The position numbers and the translations under genes were made by a program. The notes under the pieces are model-generated. The model made no database searches and was not told where the DNA came from. It was given only the letters and a program-made list of their open reading frames with translations. A DNA stretch of 64,000 bases. It comes from Natronoarchaeum rubrum (GTDB lineage Archaea > Halobacteriota > Halobacteria > Halobacteriales > Natronoarchaeaceae). How positions within the stretch are numbered: position 1 is the first letter of the stretch; each line of letters opens with the position of its first letter. The stretch is taken from positions 62,001 through 126,000 of the forward strand of contig NZ_JANHDP010000001.1 of the NCBI RefSeq assembly GCF_024494695.1, written 5' to 3'. Below are positions 41,703-50,492 of the stretch, in pieces.

Positions 41703-42473
41703 ATGGCGACGCTCGACGCCGACGCGACGCTTCGCGCCGAGCTGTACGACCGGCGGATGCGCGAGATGGACCGCGGCGATTCGGAACTCTACGCGGCGCT
41801 CGCGCGCGACGCCGAGGGACCGGCGCTCGAACTGGCCTGCGGAACGGGACGGATCTACCTCGACGCGCTCGCCGAAGGCTGCGACGTGGACGGCTTCGAT
41901 CGATCGGCCGAGATGCTCGCTTTTCTCCGCGAGCGGGCCGCCGAGCGCGGGATTGAGCCATCAGTCTGGCGGGCGGACATGACCGACTTCGCGGTCGATC
42001 GCGAGTACGAACTCGCATACTGCCCGTTCAACGCAGTGCAGCACCTCCTGACGATCGAGAACCAACTCGACGCACTCCGGAACGTCTACGACGCGCTGGC
42101 GCCCGGCGGCCGGTTCGTCTTCGACGTGTTCGTCCCGAGCTTCGAGCTGATCGCCGAGACGTACGGCGAGTGGCGCACTGAGAGCGTCGAACTTCGCGAG
42201 GTGCCCTACAAGTTCCGGACACGAACGAGGATCACTGACGAGGTCGAACAGCAATTCACGGTCGAAAACGAGCTGTACGATCCCGACGGGAGTCGGGTAG
42301 TGGCGGAATCGCACCGACTGAAGATGCTGCCGAAGCGCGAGGTGGAGCTGTTGGCACGGCGCTCGCCGTTCGAGGAGTGGACCGTTCGCGGCGGGTTCGA
42401 GACGATCGAAGCGGACGCCACGATCGAGGACGGCGACTCCGTGCAGGTCTGGACGCTTCGAAAGAGAGCGTGA
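41703..42473 (+). CDS. Class I SAM-dependent methyltransferase
   Basis: The 256-residue protein carries motif I in GPALELACGTGRIYLDALAE (about residues 38-57), motif II CDVDGFDRSAEMLAFLRERA and motif IV YCPFNAVQHLLTIENQLDAL. The C-terminal half (about 150-256) is a beta-rich substrate domain. It resembles small-molecule methyltransferases of the UbiE/ycgJ group. It stands alone with its own promoter; the substrate is not predictable. Confidence 0.85.
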   Translation: MATLDADATLRAELYDRRMREMDRGDSELYAALARDAEGPALELACGTGRIYLDALAEGCDVDGFDRSAEMLAFLRERAAERGIEPSVWRADMTDFAVDREYELAYCPFNAVQHLLTIENQLDALRNVYDALAPGGRFVFDVFVPSFELIAETYGEWRTESVELREVPYKFRTRTRITDEVEQQFTVENELYDPDGSRVVAESHRLKMLPKREVELLARRSPFEEWTVRGGFETIEADATIEDGDSVQVWTLRKRA

Positions 42474-42483
42474 GCGCCGACGC

Positions 42484-42684
42484 TCAGTCGGAGCCGACGA
42501 CCTCGGCCGTGGCGAAATCGTCTTGAACGCTCTCGATTTCGACCGTCACGCGCTCGCCCATCGACGCGTCGGGGACGACGATCACGAAGTCCTCGACGTC
42601 GGCGATCCCGTCGCCCTCCTCGCCCATCTCGTCGATTTCGACGGTGTACTGTTCCCCCTCGTCGACTGGCGCTGTCGTGCTCAC
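42484..42684 (-). CDS. TRAM domain protein
   Basis: From the GTG at 42684 the 66-residue protein (MSTTAPVDEGEQYTVEIDEM, GEEGDGIADVEDFVIVVPDA, GERVTVEIESVQDDFATAEV) is a stand-alone TRAM domain, an RNA-binding beta barrel. In archaea such proteins act as RNA chaperones and bind tRNA or mRNA. Length and motif (GEEGDGIA) match the family. It is convergent with the methyltransferase gene, 10 nt apart. Confidence 0.88.
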   Translation of the reverse strand: MSTTAPVDEGEQYTVEIDEMGEEGDGIADVEDFVIVVPDASMGERVTVEIESVQDDFATAEVVGSD

Positions 42685-42774
42685 GCGCGTCGCTACGACG
42701 ACCCTCGACGTAACTGTGGGGCCAAGCGATCGCCGAAGCGTAGACTGTTCTCTCGCGACTCCCGAGACGCGAAC

Positions 42775-42783
42775 CATTTATCA
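42775..42783 (+). promoter_or_regulatory. TATA-like box of the SDR gene
   Basis: The box catttatca lies 23 nt before the ATG at 42807, consistent with a leaderless transcript. Confidence 0.6.
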
Positions 42784-42806
42784 GGTCGCTCGCACCCGTC
42801 TCTAGC

Positions 42807-43598
42807 ATGGACCTGCAGATCGACGGCGACGCGGCGCTCGTCACGGCATCGAGCAGCGGCCTCGGGAAGGCGTCCGCCAAAGCGCTCGCGCGAGAGGGCG
42901 CGAACGTGGTCGTCAACGGTCGCGACGAGGAGCAACTCGCCGACGCGGCCGAGGAGATCCGCAACGTGGCGTCGGGTGAGGTCGTCGAACAGCCCGGCGA
43001 CCTCACCGAGAAGGACGACATCGAGCGACTCGTCGAGCGAACGGTCGACGAGTTCGGCACCGTCGACCACCTCGTGACGAGCGCGGGCGGGCCGCCGAGC
43101 GGGCCGTTTCTGGAGACGACTGACGAGGACTGGTACGAGGCGTTCGACCTGCTGGTGATGAGCGTCGTCCGGCTCGTGCGCGAGGCCGAGCCCCACCTGC
43201 GCGACGGCGAGGGCGGCACCATCGTCAACGTCACCTCCCGCAGCGTCAAGGAGGCGATCGACCAGCTCGTGCTGTCGAACGCCGTCCGGATGAGCGTCAT
43301 CGGGCTGGAGAAGACGCTCTCGAAGGAGCTGTCCCCGGAGGTGCGGGCCAACGCCGTGCTGCCGGGCTCCCACGAAACCGCCCGGATCGAGGAGCTGATC
43401 GAGCAGTCGATGGATCGGGGCGAGTACGACAGCTACGAGGAGGGGCTCGACGACTGGGCCGAGGGCAACCCCGCCGAGCGCATCGGAGACCCGATGGAGC
43501 TGGGCGAGGTCGTCGCGTTCCTCAGCTCGCCCAAATCGAGCTACGTCAACGGCGTCGCCGTCCCGATCGACGGCGGCTCCGGCGCCTCGAACCTGTAG
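42807..43598 (+). CDS. Short-chain dehydrogenase/reductase-family protein lacking the catalytic Tyr-Lys
   Basis: The 263-residue protein has the Rossmann start LVTASSSGLGKASAKALARE (TxxxGxG-type site) and NVVVNGRDEEQL, the SDR core and the end AVPIDGGSGAS. In the catalytic region Ser144 (NVTS) is present. Thirteen residues on, where Tyr is expected, is Ser157, and the Lys position is Arg161 (LVLSNAVRMSV). A subgroup of SDRs with LSN...R in place of YxxxK exists, so this is a coherent subfamily. Oxidoreductase activity is uncertain; substrate unknown. Confidence 0.88.
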   Translation: MDLQIDGDAALVTASSSGLGKASAKALAREGANVVVNGRDEEQLADAAEEIRNVASGEVVEQPGDLTEKDDIERLVERTVDEFGTVDHLVTSAGGPPSGPFLETTDEDWYEAFDLLVMSVVRLVREAEPHLRDGEGGTIVNVTSRSVKEAIDQLVLSNAVRMSVIGLEKTLSKELSPEVRANAVLPGSHETARIEELIEQSMDRGEYDSYEEGLDDWAEGNPAERIGDPMELGEVVAFLSSPKSSYVNGVAVPIDGGSGASNL

Positions 43599-43680
43599 GT
43601 TATCGGGCGGGTCACCGGACGGGAGTTTTCGGTCGACCTGCAACACACGGTTATCAGCGGTCCCGTCGAAGTTCCACCCG

Positions 43681-44325
43681 ATGACCCAGAACCGCGGAGC
43701 CACAGCAGAGACGACGGTGGCGTGCCACGTTCGAGCGCCGATGCTGCTCGAACCGATCGACTCCCAGATCGAAACGCTGCGTGCCAGCGAGTCGGACGGT
43801 GCCGTGGACGCCGTCGTGCTGCGCGGCTGGCCGGACAAGGTGTCGCTCGGCGACGACCGCTCGTTCCGCGAGGTGGTCGACGTTTTCAGGCGGTTCGAGC
43901 GGTGGGCCGACCGCCGCGGCGTGAGCGTCCGGCCGCCGTTTGAGGTCCGGACGACGTCCGCGACGTTCACCGACGCCGACGCGGCGGTGCTGGTCACGCC
44001 GCTGATCGCCGTCGCCGTCTATCGCGGCGATCGCCTCCACGGCGTCTACCCCCACAGCGACGGCGAGGACACCTACACCGTCGCGGACGCCATCGCGACG
44101 CTCCGGACCGGCGAGGTGCCGACGCCGCTGGGCACCGCGCCGGCGCCCGAGCCGGTCCGGCCGGACGGCTGCCCGGACTGTGGCGGCGATCTCGTCGACG
44201 GTCAGGGACTGCTGGGCTGCGTCGACTGCGAGTGGACGGGGACGGCGACGGAGAACGGCCGGCTCGTTGCGTCGCCCGTGGCCGAGCCGACCGAGGGCGA
44301 AATCATCGGTCCGGCGCGACGGTGA
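43681..44325 (+). CDS. HTH_63-like haloarchaeal protein with C-terminal zinc ribbon
   Basis: The 214-residue protein has an N-terminal domain like the haloarchaeal HTH_63 family (about residues 10-140): VACHVRAPMLLEPIDSQIET, LRGWPDKVSLGD and LHGVYPHSDGEDTYTVADAI. A C-terminal zinc ribbon CPDCGGDL then CVDCEWTG follows (about 160-185). A DNA-binding or regulatory role is inferred; the exact function is unknown. It lies 50 nt before the ThiN-domain regulator, which has its own TATA-like box. Confidence 0.75.
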   Translation: MTQNRGATAETTVACHVRAPMLLEPIDSQIETLRASESDGAVDAVVLRGWPDKVSLGDDRSFREVVDVFRRFERWADRRGVSVRPPFEVRTTSATFTDADAAVLVTPLIAVAVYRGDRLHGVYPHSDGEDTYTVADAIATLRTGEVPTPLGTAPAPEPVRPDGCPDCGGDLVDGQGLLGCVDCEWTGTATENGRLVASPVAEPTEGEIIGPARR

Positions 44326-44344
44326 GCTGCGTCCGGACGCGGCA

Positions 44345-44352
44345 CTTTTAAC
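44345..44352 (+). promoter_or_regulatory. TATA-like box of the ThiN-domain regulator
   Basis: The box cttttaac lies 22 nt before the ATG at 44375, again predicting a leaderless transcript. Confidence 0.6.
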
Positions 44353-44374
44353 GACGCCGTCACTACCCGGTCGT

Positions 44375-45310
44375 ATGTCGCTGGTGCTCCCGAGCGAGAT
44401 CGTCGTCGAGCGCTTCGTTCCGACCGCGCGGGCCATGCTGGCCGCGGCGCTCGACGAGCGGGGGTTCACCCAGCAGGAGATCGCCGACCGGATCGGCGTC
44501 ACGCAGGCCGCGGTGAGCAACCTCGTCAACGGCAACGTCGCCGTCGAGGAGCGGTTCAGCGAGGACCCGCGGATGATCGAGACGATCGAGCGGATCGCCG
44601 ACGGGTTCGACGAGGACCGGATGGACGGCGTCGACGCCATGGCCGAACTGCTCGCGCTCGTCGAGGCGTTCGAGGACCGCGGGCCGATCTGCGCCGCCCA
44701 CGAGGAGGCGATGCCCGAACTGGAGGGCCTGGGCTGCGATCTGTGCGTCCGGGGCACCGACTCGGAGGTGCTCGCCGAGCGCGACGTGCTCGCTTCCGTC
44801 AGACGAGCGGCTCGTCTGCTCGCGGGCACCGACGCGATGGTCGAGCACGTCCCCAACGTCGGGACGAACGTCGGGATGGCGCTGCCGGACGCCGCCGACC
44901 CGACCGACGTGGCTGCGATCCCCGGGCGCATCTACCGGATGCGCGGGAGCGTCGAGGTGCCCGCCAACCCCGAGTTCGGCGCCTCCGAGCACGTCGCCCG
45001 GACGGTGCTGGCGGCGCGGAGCGTCGATCCGGACGCCCGCGCGGCGCTGAACGTCGCCACGAGCGACGAGTTGCTCGCCGCGGCCCGCGAGCGCGGGATC
45101 GAGCCCCTGGAGTTCGACCCCGAGTACGAGGACCGCGGCGAACACCTGCGCGAGGCGATGGCAACGCGCGGCGAGGTGCCGCCCGTCCTGTTTCACCGCG
45201 GCGCCTTCGGCATCGAGCCCGTGACCTTCGTACTCGGGCGGACCGCGGTCGAGGCGGCCGAACTGGCGGTCGACCTGGCCGAGCGGGCGACGGGCGGCCA
45301 CGAAACGTAA
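44375..45310 (+). CDS. HTH-ThiN transcriptional regulator (ThiR-like)
   Basis: The 311-residue protein has an N-terminal Xre-type HTH (about residues 10-60: AALDERGFTQQEIADRIGVT, then QAAVSNLVNGN) and a C-terminal ThiN domain (about 125-305: VEHVPNVGTNVGMALPDAAD, AIPGRIYRM). ThiN is the thiamine-phosphate synthase domain of ThiDN; in HTH-ThiN proteins it senses thiamine phosphates and represses thiamine genes (ThiR family). No thiamine gene is in the window. A CDLC pair (about residue 117-120) may bind metal. The ATG at 44375 fits the TATA spacing. Confidence 0.88.
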   Translation: MSLVLPSEIVVERFVPTARAMLAAALDERGFTQQEIADRIGVTQAAVSNLVNGNVAVEERFSEDPRMIETIERIADGFDEDRMDGVDAMAELLALVEAFEDRGPICAAHEEAMPELEGLGCDLCVRGTDSEVLAERDVLASVRRAARLLAGTDAMVEHVPNVGTNVGMALPDAADPTDVAAIPGRIYRMRGSVEVPANPEFGASEHVARTVLAARSVDPDARAALNVATSDELLAAARERGIEPLEFDPEYEDRGEHLREAMATRGEVPPVLFHRGAFGIEPVTFVLGRTAVEAAELAVDLAERATGGHET

Positions 45311-45363
45311 GTAGTTCCTCTTCGAATCCCCTCGCAGCACCGACATCGACGCCGGTCGAACCG

Positions 45364-47397
45364 ATGATCGATCCCGACGAGCGAACCGCGCGACGCGCTC
45401 TCGACGGCGTCAGCGACGCCTACGTCGCCATCGACGAACGCTGGCGGATCGAGTGGGTCAACGCCGCTACGACGGAGTTTCTCGATCGGCCGCGCGAGGA
45501 ACTGGTCGGCGCCGGCGCCGGCGACGTGCTTCCCGGCGACGTCGCGGCCGCGCTGCGCGAGACGTTCGGCGACGCCGCGGCGACCGACGCGTCCGGCGCT
45601 CCGACTCCACAGTCGCCGGGCGGCGACGCCGAGGACCGCCCGCGCGACGTCGAGCTGGAGTTCCGCATCGACTGCGATTCTCCGGACGGATCGTTCGACG
45701 TCCGCGCCGTCGCCGCCGACGGCGGCGTCTCCGTGTTCATCAGAGACGTCACCGACTCGAACCGACTGGATCGCGAACTCGCGCGTAACGCGACGATCGT
45801 CGAGGCCGTTCACGACGCCGTCGTCACCTTCGACGCCGACGGGAGAGTCACGAGCGCCAATCAGGCCGCCGAGGGGCTGTTCGGCGCCGACCGCCGGGCG
45901 CTGATCGGGACGACGGTCGACGACCTCGCGAGCGAGACGACGCTCGACGCCGAGAGCGCCGCGACGTTCGCCGACGCCGCAGTCGCGGTTCGGGAGGGTG
46001 CGGCCGCGGAGCGACGCTTCAGCGTGACCTGCGAGGGTGCCGACGGTCGACAGGTCGGCGACGTCCAGCTCGTCCCCCTGCCGATCGACGGCGCCGACGG
46101 TACGGTCGGCGTGATCCGCGACGTGACCGAGCGCGAGGAGTACGACCGGGTCCTCACCGCGCTCCACGACGTCTCGCGGCGGCTGTTCGGCGCCGACGAT
46201 CCCGACGAAATCTGCGCGATCGCGGTCGAGGCGGCTGCGAATCTGCTGAACCTGGAACTCAGCGGGATCTGGCTGCTCGACGAGGAGCGCAACCGGCTCG
46301 ATCCCGTCGCCGCCACCGCCCGCACCCACGACGAGATCGGCGGGCTGCCCCACTTCGCCGAGAACGAGGGGCTGATCTGGGACGTCTTCCGCAGCGGCGA
46401 CGCCGAGCTGTACGGCGATCTTCGCGAGGTGCCGGGCGTCTACAACCCCGACACGCCGGTCCGCAGCGAGCTGATCGTCCCGATCGGCGACTGTGGCGTC
46501 CTGATGGCCGGCGAGCCTCGCCCCGACCAGTTCGACGACACTGACCTGGAGCTGGCGGGGATCCTCGCCGCGAACGTCGAGGCGGCGCTGGACCGGACCG
46601 ACCGCGAACAGCTGCTTCGGCGTCGGACCGAGGAGCTAGAGCGCCAGCGCAACCGCATGGAAACGGTCGCTGCCGTGCTCTCTCGCGACATCGAGCGGCG
46701 CCTGTCCGCGGCCCGCGACGCGCTGGGGGCGGCGGGCGTGACGATCGACGCCGGCGGCCGGTCGGCCGACGCGACGGTCGACGCCGACGGTCAGCCGACC
46801 GACGCCGGAAACCAGCCGACCGACGCCGAAAACCAGCCGGCCGATGCCGGCCGCTCTCCGGCGTCGGACGACGGCGTTCCTGGTCGGGCGGCCGCCGCGG
46901 AGGAGCTGGCGATCGCCGAACGTCTCGTCGCCGACGTCCGCGAGGTCGCCGGCGCCGCCGGCGCCGAGACGGCCCGGGAGCGCGTCTCGCTCGCCGACGC
47001 CGCGGCTGACGCCGCAGAGCGCGTCGACGACGTCACCGTCCGGGCGATCGACGATCCCAGCGTCCGGGTCGATCGGCGCCGCTTCGTCCGGTTTCTCGCC
47101 GCGCTGTTGCGCTTCGCCGCGGGGCGAGCCGAGAGCGAGGCCGCGGTCCACGTCGGTCGGCTCGACGACCGGGACGGGTTCTACGTCGCCGACGACGCGC
47201 CGCCGATCCCCGAGGACGAGCGCGCGGACGTGTTCGATCCCGAGTACGCCGCGGCGCTCTCGCTGCCCGGGCTGGGGCCGGCGATGGCCGACGAGATCGC
47301 CGACGCCAACGGCTGGGAGCTGACGCTGGCGCCGACCGAGGGCGAGCGACGCGGCGCGCGCTTCGAGGTCACCGGCGTGACGACGTTGTCACGGTGA
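45364..47397 (+). CDS. PAS-PAS-GAF histidine-kinase-like protein, degenerate kinase core
   Basis: The 677-residue protein has two PAS domains (about residues 8-125 and 140-255), a GAF domain (about 270-415), then a dimerisation helix and ATPase-like region (about 425-675). At the phospho-acceptor His of the HisKA motif (usually SHDLRNPL) it reads LSRDIERRLSAARDAL with Arg441. The N-box lacks its Asn (RFLAALLRFAAGRA), and the G1 box reads DDAPPIP (about residue 610). So it appears unable to autophosphorylate, while its sensory domains are intact. It faces a HalX response regulator gene tail-to-tail. Confidence 0.85.
   Translation: MIDPDERTARRALDGVSDAYVAIDERWRIEWVNAATTEFLDRPREELVGAGAGDVLPGDVAAALRETFGDAAATDASGAPTPQSPGGDAEDRPRDVELEFRIDCDSPDGSFDVRAVAADGGVSVFIRDVTDSNRLDRELARNATIVEAVHDAVVTFDADGRVTSANQAAEGLFGADRRALIGTTVDDLASETTLDAESAATFADAAVAVREGAAAERRFSVTCEGADGRQVGDVQLVPLPIDGADGTVGVIRDVTEREEYDRVLTALHDVSRRLFGADDPDEICAIAVEAAANLLNLELSGIWLLDEERNRLDPVAATARTHDEIGGLPHFAENEGLIWDVFRSGDAELYGDLREVPGVYNPDTPVRSELIVPIGDCGVLMAGEPRPDQFDDTDLELAGILAANVEAALDRTDREQLLRRRTEELERQRNRMETVAAVLSRDIERRLSAARDALGAAGVTIDAGGRSADATVDADGQPTDAGNQPTDAENQPADAGRSPASDDGVPGRAAAAEELAIAERLVADVREVAGAAGAETARERVSLADAAADAAERVDDVTVRAIDDPSVRVDRRRFVRFLAALLRFAAGRAESEAAVHVGRLDDRDGFYVADDAPPIPEDERADVFDPEYAAALSLPGLGPAMADEIADANGWELTLAPTEGERRGARFEVTGVTTLSR
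46792..46854 (+). repeat. Three 21-bp tandem units in the kinase-like gene
   Basis: Units beginning cagccgaccgacgcc start at 46792, 46813 and 46834 and encode QPTDAGN/QPTDAEN/QPADAGR. They lie in the disordered linker between the dimerisation helix and the ATPase-like part, where no such linker normally exists in HisKA proteins. Confidence 0.85.
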
Positions 47398-47421
47398 ACG
47401 CGAGAACGAGAGCGGCGGCTC

Positions 47422-47994
47422 CTACCGCGAGATGTCGCGACACGCCCGGTCGTAGGCGTTCCGATCGGAGAGCCGGGCCATCGTATCGTCGATGTCCGAA
47501 CGCAACACGGCGAGTCGGTCTTCGAGTCGCGCGTAGTCCTCGCTGGCGCGGAGCTGGGCCTCGGTCTTTTGCTTGTCGAGGATCGCCTTCTTCGAGGCCA
47601 GCGCGAAAAACTCCTGAAGTTGCTCGTCGTACGCCGAGCGCAACAGTAACTGGTCGACGGTGTCGGTCAGATCCCGCTTCGAGACCGGTTTGACGAGATA
47701 GTCGTCGAACCCCATCTCGACGATGTCGAAGTCCGGCTCGACCGCGGTGACCATCGCGACCCGGCAGTCCAGCCCCCGCTCCCGGATCGTGTCGAGTACC
47801 GTGTCGCCGGACAGTCCCGGCATCCGACGGTCGAGCAGTACGATGTCGGCGTGCTGGTCGATGGCGTCGAGCGCCTGGCTGCCGTTGTACGCCGTCCGGA
47901 CCGTACACTTCTCCGCCAGCCAGGCGGAGTACAGGTCCGCCAGGTCGGGCTCGTCCTCGACGATCAGGACGGCGGGCTCATCCGACCCTGCCAT
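47422..47994 (-). CDS. Response regulator with C-terminal HalX domain
   Basis: The 190-residue protein has a receiver domain (about residues 7-118): AVLIVEDEPDLADLYSAWLA with the acidic pair, IVLLDRRMPGLSGDTVLDTI with phospho-Asp in LLD, and the conserved Lys in DDYLVKPVSK. The HalX domain (about 125-187, FALASKKAILDKQKTEAQLR) follows. HalX proteins are specific to haloarchaea. It converges on the degenerate kinase gene with 24 nt between stops. Its true kinase partner must be encoded elsewhere if the neighbour is inactive. Confidence 0.92.
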   Translation of the reverse strand: MAGSDEPAVLIVEDEPDLADLYSAWLAEKCTVRTAYNGSQALDAIDQHADIVLLDRRMPGLSGDTVLDTIRERGLDCRVAMVTAVEPDFDIVEMGFDDYLVKPVSKRDLTDTVDQLLLRSAYDEQLQEFFALASKKAILDKQKTEAQLRASEDYARLEDRLAVLRSDIDDTMARLSDRNAYDRACRDISR

Positions 47995-48128
47995 CAGTTT
48001 CGACCCCTGTACCGTTCATTGTATTTACTTTCTCAATCTATTGACTTCAATATAACGACTCGCGAGAAAACTGACCGCGAAGAGACAGGATCACGGAACT
48101 ACGCGATTCCCCGGCGCCCCAACCGTGC

Positions 48129-50327
48129 TCAGTCGAGTTCGCGCTCGATGACGGCCCGCCAGTCGCCGATCGCGTCGGCGTCCGTGACGATCGTCGTCTC
48201 ACCCGCCGCGATCGAGAGCCGGCCGTCGTCGGTCGCCGTCCCGAGATGCGCCACGGGTGCGACGCCCTCGAACGCCGCCTCGACGGCCTCGGCGTCGCTC
48301 GTCTGGACGAGCGCACGACCGGGCTGCTCGTGGAACAGCGCGGCGGTCGGATCGACGCCGTCTGGCAGCGTCACGTTGAGGCCGGCGTCGTCGGTGACCA
48401 TCTCGGCCAGCGAGACGGCGAGGCCGCCGTGGCTGACGTCGTGGACCGCGAGCGTGGCGTCCTGGTCGGCCACTCGCGCGAGCGCCGAGACGACTGCGCC
48501 CGGCGCGTCCGGAAGCTCGGGGAACCGGTCGGTGCCGTCGAACTGCGCGAGGAACTCGGAGCCGCCGAGGCGAGCGTCCGCGTCGCCGCCGGCAGCGAGA
48601 TCGCCGACCAGCAGCAGTTCGCCCTCCGCTTCGACCGAGAGCGGTGGCGCGTCGTAGCCGGGCTTCGTGCCGGTCATCGCCAGCGTCGGCGTCGGCGGGA
48701 TCGGGCCGTGCTGGGAGTCGTTGTACAGCGAGACGTTGCCGCCGACGACGGGCACGTCCAGCTCACTGCACATGTCCGCGAGCCCGTCGACGATCCCCTT
48801 GAACCCGCCGTACACGTCGGGCTTCTCGGGGTTCCCGCCGTTGAGGCAGTCGACCGCGGCGAGCGGTGCTGCGCCCTTCGCGGCGAGATTGGTGGCGTTT
48901 TCCAGCGCGACGGCGCGGGCGCCCTCGTAGGGAGCCGCGTCGGTCCAGTTCGGCGCCGCGCCGGCCGAGAGCGCCAGGCCGACGCCGGGCGACTCTTCGT
49001 TTTCGGCCTCGCGGATCGCCATCACGGCGGCGTCGTCGCCGGGCGCGACGCTCGTGCGGACGCCGACCTCGTGGTCGTACTGCCGGTACACCCAGCGCTT
49101 GCTCGCGGTGCTGGGCGCCGAAACCACGGTCTTGAACGCCTCGGCGAGCTCGGCGTCGGGCAGGTCGCGCTCCTGCTCCGCGGGCTCCTCGTGAGGCAGG
49201 TCGTTCATCGGCGCCCCCTCGCCGAGGAACTCGGCGTCGACGTCGACGACCGTCTCGCCCTCGAACCGGCAGGTGTAGTTGCCTTCGGTGACCTCGCCGA
49301 TCACCGAGCAGCCCAGTTCGAACTTCTCGGCGATCTCGGCGACGCGGTCGACGTTCTCCGGCCGGACCTCGTAGCACATCCGCTCCTGGGATTCGGCGAG
49401 CAGGTACTCCAGGGCGGTCATGTTCGGTTCGCGCTCGTGGACCTCGCTCAGTTCGATGTCGGCGCCGAGCCCGCCCTTGGCGACGAGTTCGCTGGACGCT
49501 CCGCCGAGACCGGCCGCGCCGAGGTCGCGGGCCGACTCGATCAGCCCTTCGTCGATCAGTTCCTCGTTGGCCTCGATCAGCAGCTTCTCGGCGTAGGGGT
49601 CGCCGACCTGAACCGCGGGGCGGTCCTCAGTCTCGGCGTCCTCGTCCAGATCCTCGCTGGCGAAGGAGGCGCCGCCGAGCCCGTCTCTCCCCGTGGAGTT
49701 CCCGAACAGGACGAGCTTGTTGCCCGCCTCCTGTGCCACCGCCGTCACCAGTCGGTCGTCATCGACGAGGCCGACGCAGGCGACGTTCACGAGGGGGTTG
49801 CCCTCGTAGTCCTCGTGGAAGTCGACGCTCCCGCCGACCGTGGGGACGCCGATGCAGTTGCCGTAGTGGCTGATCCCCTCGACGACGCCCTCCAGCAGAT
49901 ATCTGGAGTGCTCGCGGTCGAAGTCACCGAAGTACAGCGAATCGGTTAGCGCGATCGGGTACGCGCCCATCGAGAGCGTGTCCCGGACGATGCCGCCGAC
50001 GCCCGTCGCGGCGCCGTCGAACGGGTCGACGTAGGAGGGGTGGTTGTGGCTCTCGATGCCCATCGTGACGTACGTCTCGCCGTTGGGGGCGTCCGCATCC
50101 GCCGAATCGCCCGCGGCGTACTCGGGCAGCGCGACGACCGCGGCGTCGTCGCCCGGCCCGACGACGACGCGGTCGTCCTCGCTGTCGAACGCGCCCAACA
50201 GCGGGCGCGAGGAGCGGTACGCGCAGTGCTCGCTCCAGAGATTTTCGAACAGCGCCGCCTCGGCCGGGGTCGGCTCCCGGCCGAGCTCCTCGACGACGAG
50301 GTCCCGGTCCGGATCGGAGAGACTCAT
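48129..50327 (-). CDS. purL: Phosphoribosylformylglycinamidine synthase subunit PurL
   Basis: The 732-residue protein starts [20 protein letters not shown] and contains the FGAR amidotransferase motifs [52 protein letters not shown], and ATP-site-like repeats in its two AIRS-type halves ([27 protein letters not shown]). It makes FGAM in purine synthesis with PurS and PurQ, neither of which is here. A strong Shine-Dalgarno (gggaggtga) sits directly before the ATG at 50327. Confidence 0.96.
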   Translation of the reverse strand: MSLSDPDRDLVVEELGREPTPAEAALFENLWSEHCAYRSSRPLLGAFDSEDDRVVVGPGDDAAVVALPEYAAGDSADADAPNGETYVTMGIESHNHPSYVDPFDGAATGVGGIVRDTLSMGAYPIALTDSLYFGDFDREHSRYLLEGVVEGISHYGNCIGVPTVGGSVDFHEDYEGNPLVNVACVGLVDDDRLVTAVAQEAGNKLVLFGNSTGRDGLGGASFASEDLDEDAETEDRPAVQVGDPYAEKLLIEANEELIDEGLIESARDLGAAGLGGASSELVAKGGLGADIELSEVHEREPNMTALEYLLAESQERMCYEVRPENVDRVAEIAEKFELGCSVIGEVTEGNYTCRFEGETVVDVDAEFLGEGAPMNDLPHEEPAEQERDLPDAELAEAFKTVVSAPSTASKRWVYRQYDHEVGVRTSVAPGDDAAVMAIREAENEESPGVGLALSAGAAPNWTDAAPYEGARAVALENATNLAAKGAAPLAAVDCLNGGNPEKPDVYGGFKGIVDGLADMCSELDVPVVGGNVSLYNDSQHGPIPPTPTLAMTGTKPGYDAPPLSVEAEGELLLVGDLAAGGDADARLGGSEFLAQFDGTDRFPELPDAPGAVVSALARVADQDATLAVHDVSHGGLAVSLAEMVTDDAGLNVTLPDGVDPTAALFHEQPGRALVQTSDAEAVEAAFEGVAPVAHLGTATDDGRLSIAAGETTIVTDADAIGDWRAVIERELD

Positions 50328-50467
50328 TCACCTCCCTGTTGACTCAGGGTCGGTAAAGGCGTTTCCATGTGCACGAACGTGTTGGTCGATTCGCATTCCG
50401 AGCGCCCGATTCTACGGGACCTCCGTGCTACTCTCTGACGCCACGCCCGATATACCGAGGTGTTTTT

Positions 50468-50492
50468 GGGGGCACCGTCCGAAGGTGCCCCC
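50468..50492 (+). promoter_or_regulatory. Perfect 9-bp inverted repeat abutting the PHP gene start
   Basis: GGGGGCACC (50468-50476) and GGTGCCCCC (50484-50492) form a hairpin with a 7-nt loop ending one base before the GTG at 50493. An upstream AT-rich gatatacc (50449-50456) could be the TATA box. The dyad may be an operator or an RNA hairpin. Confidence 0.55.
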
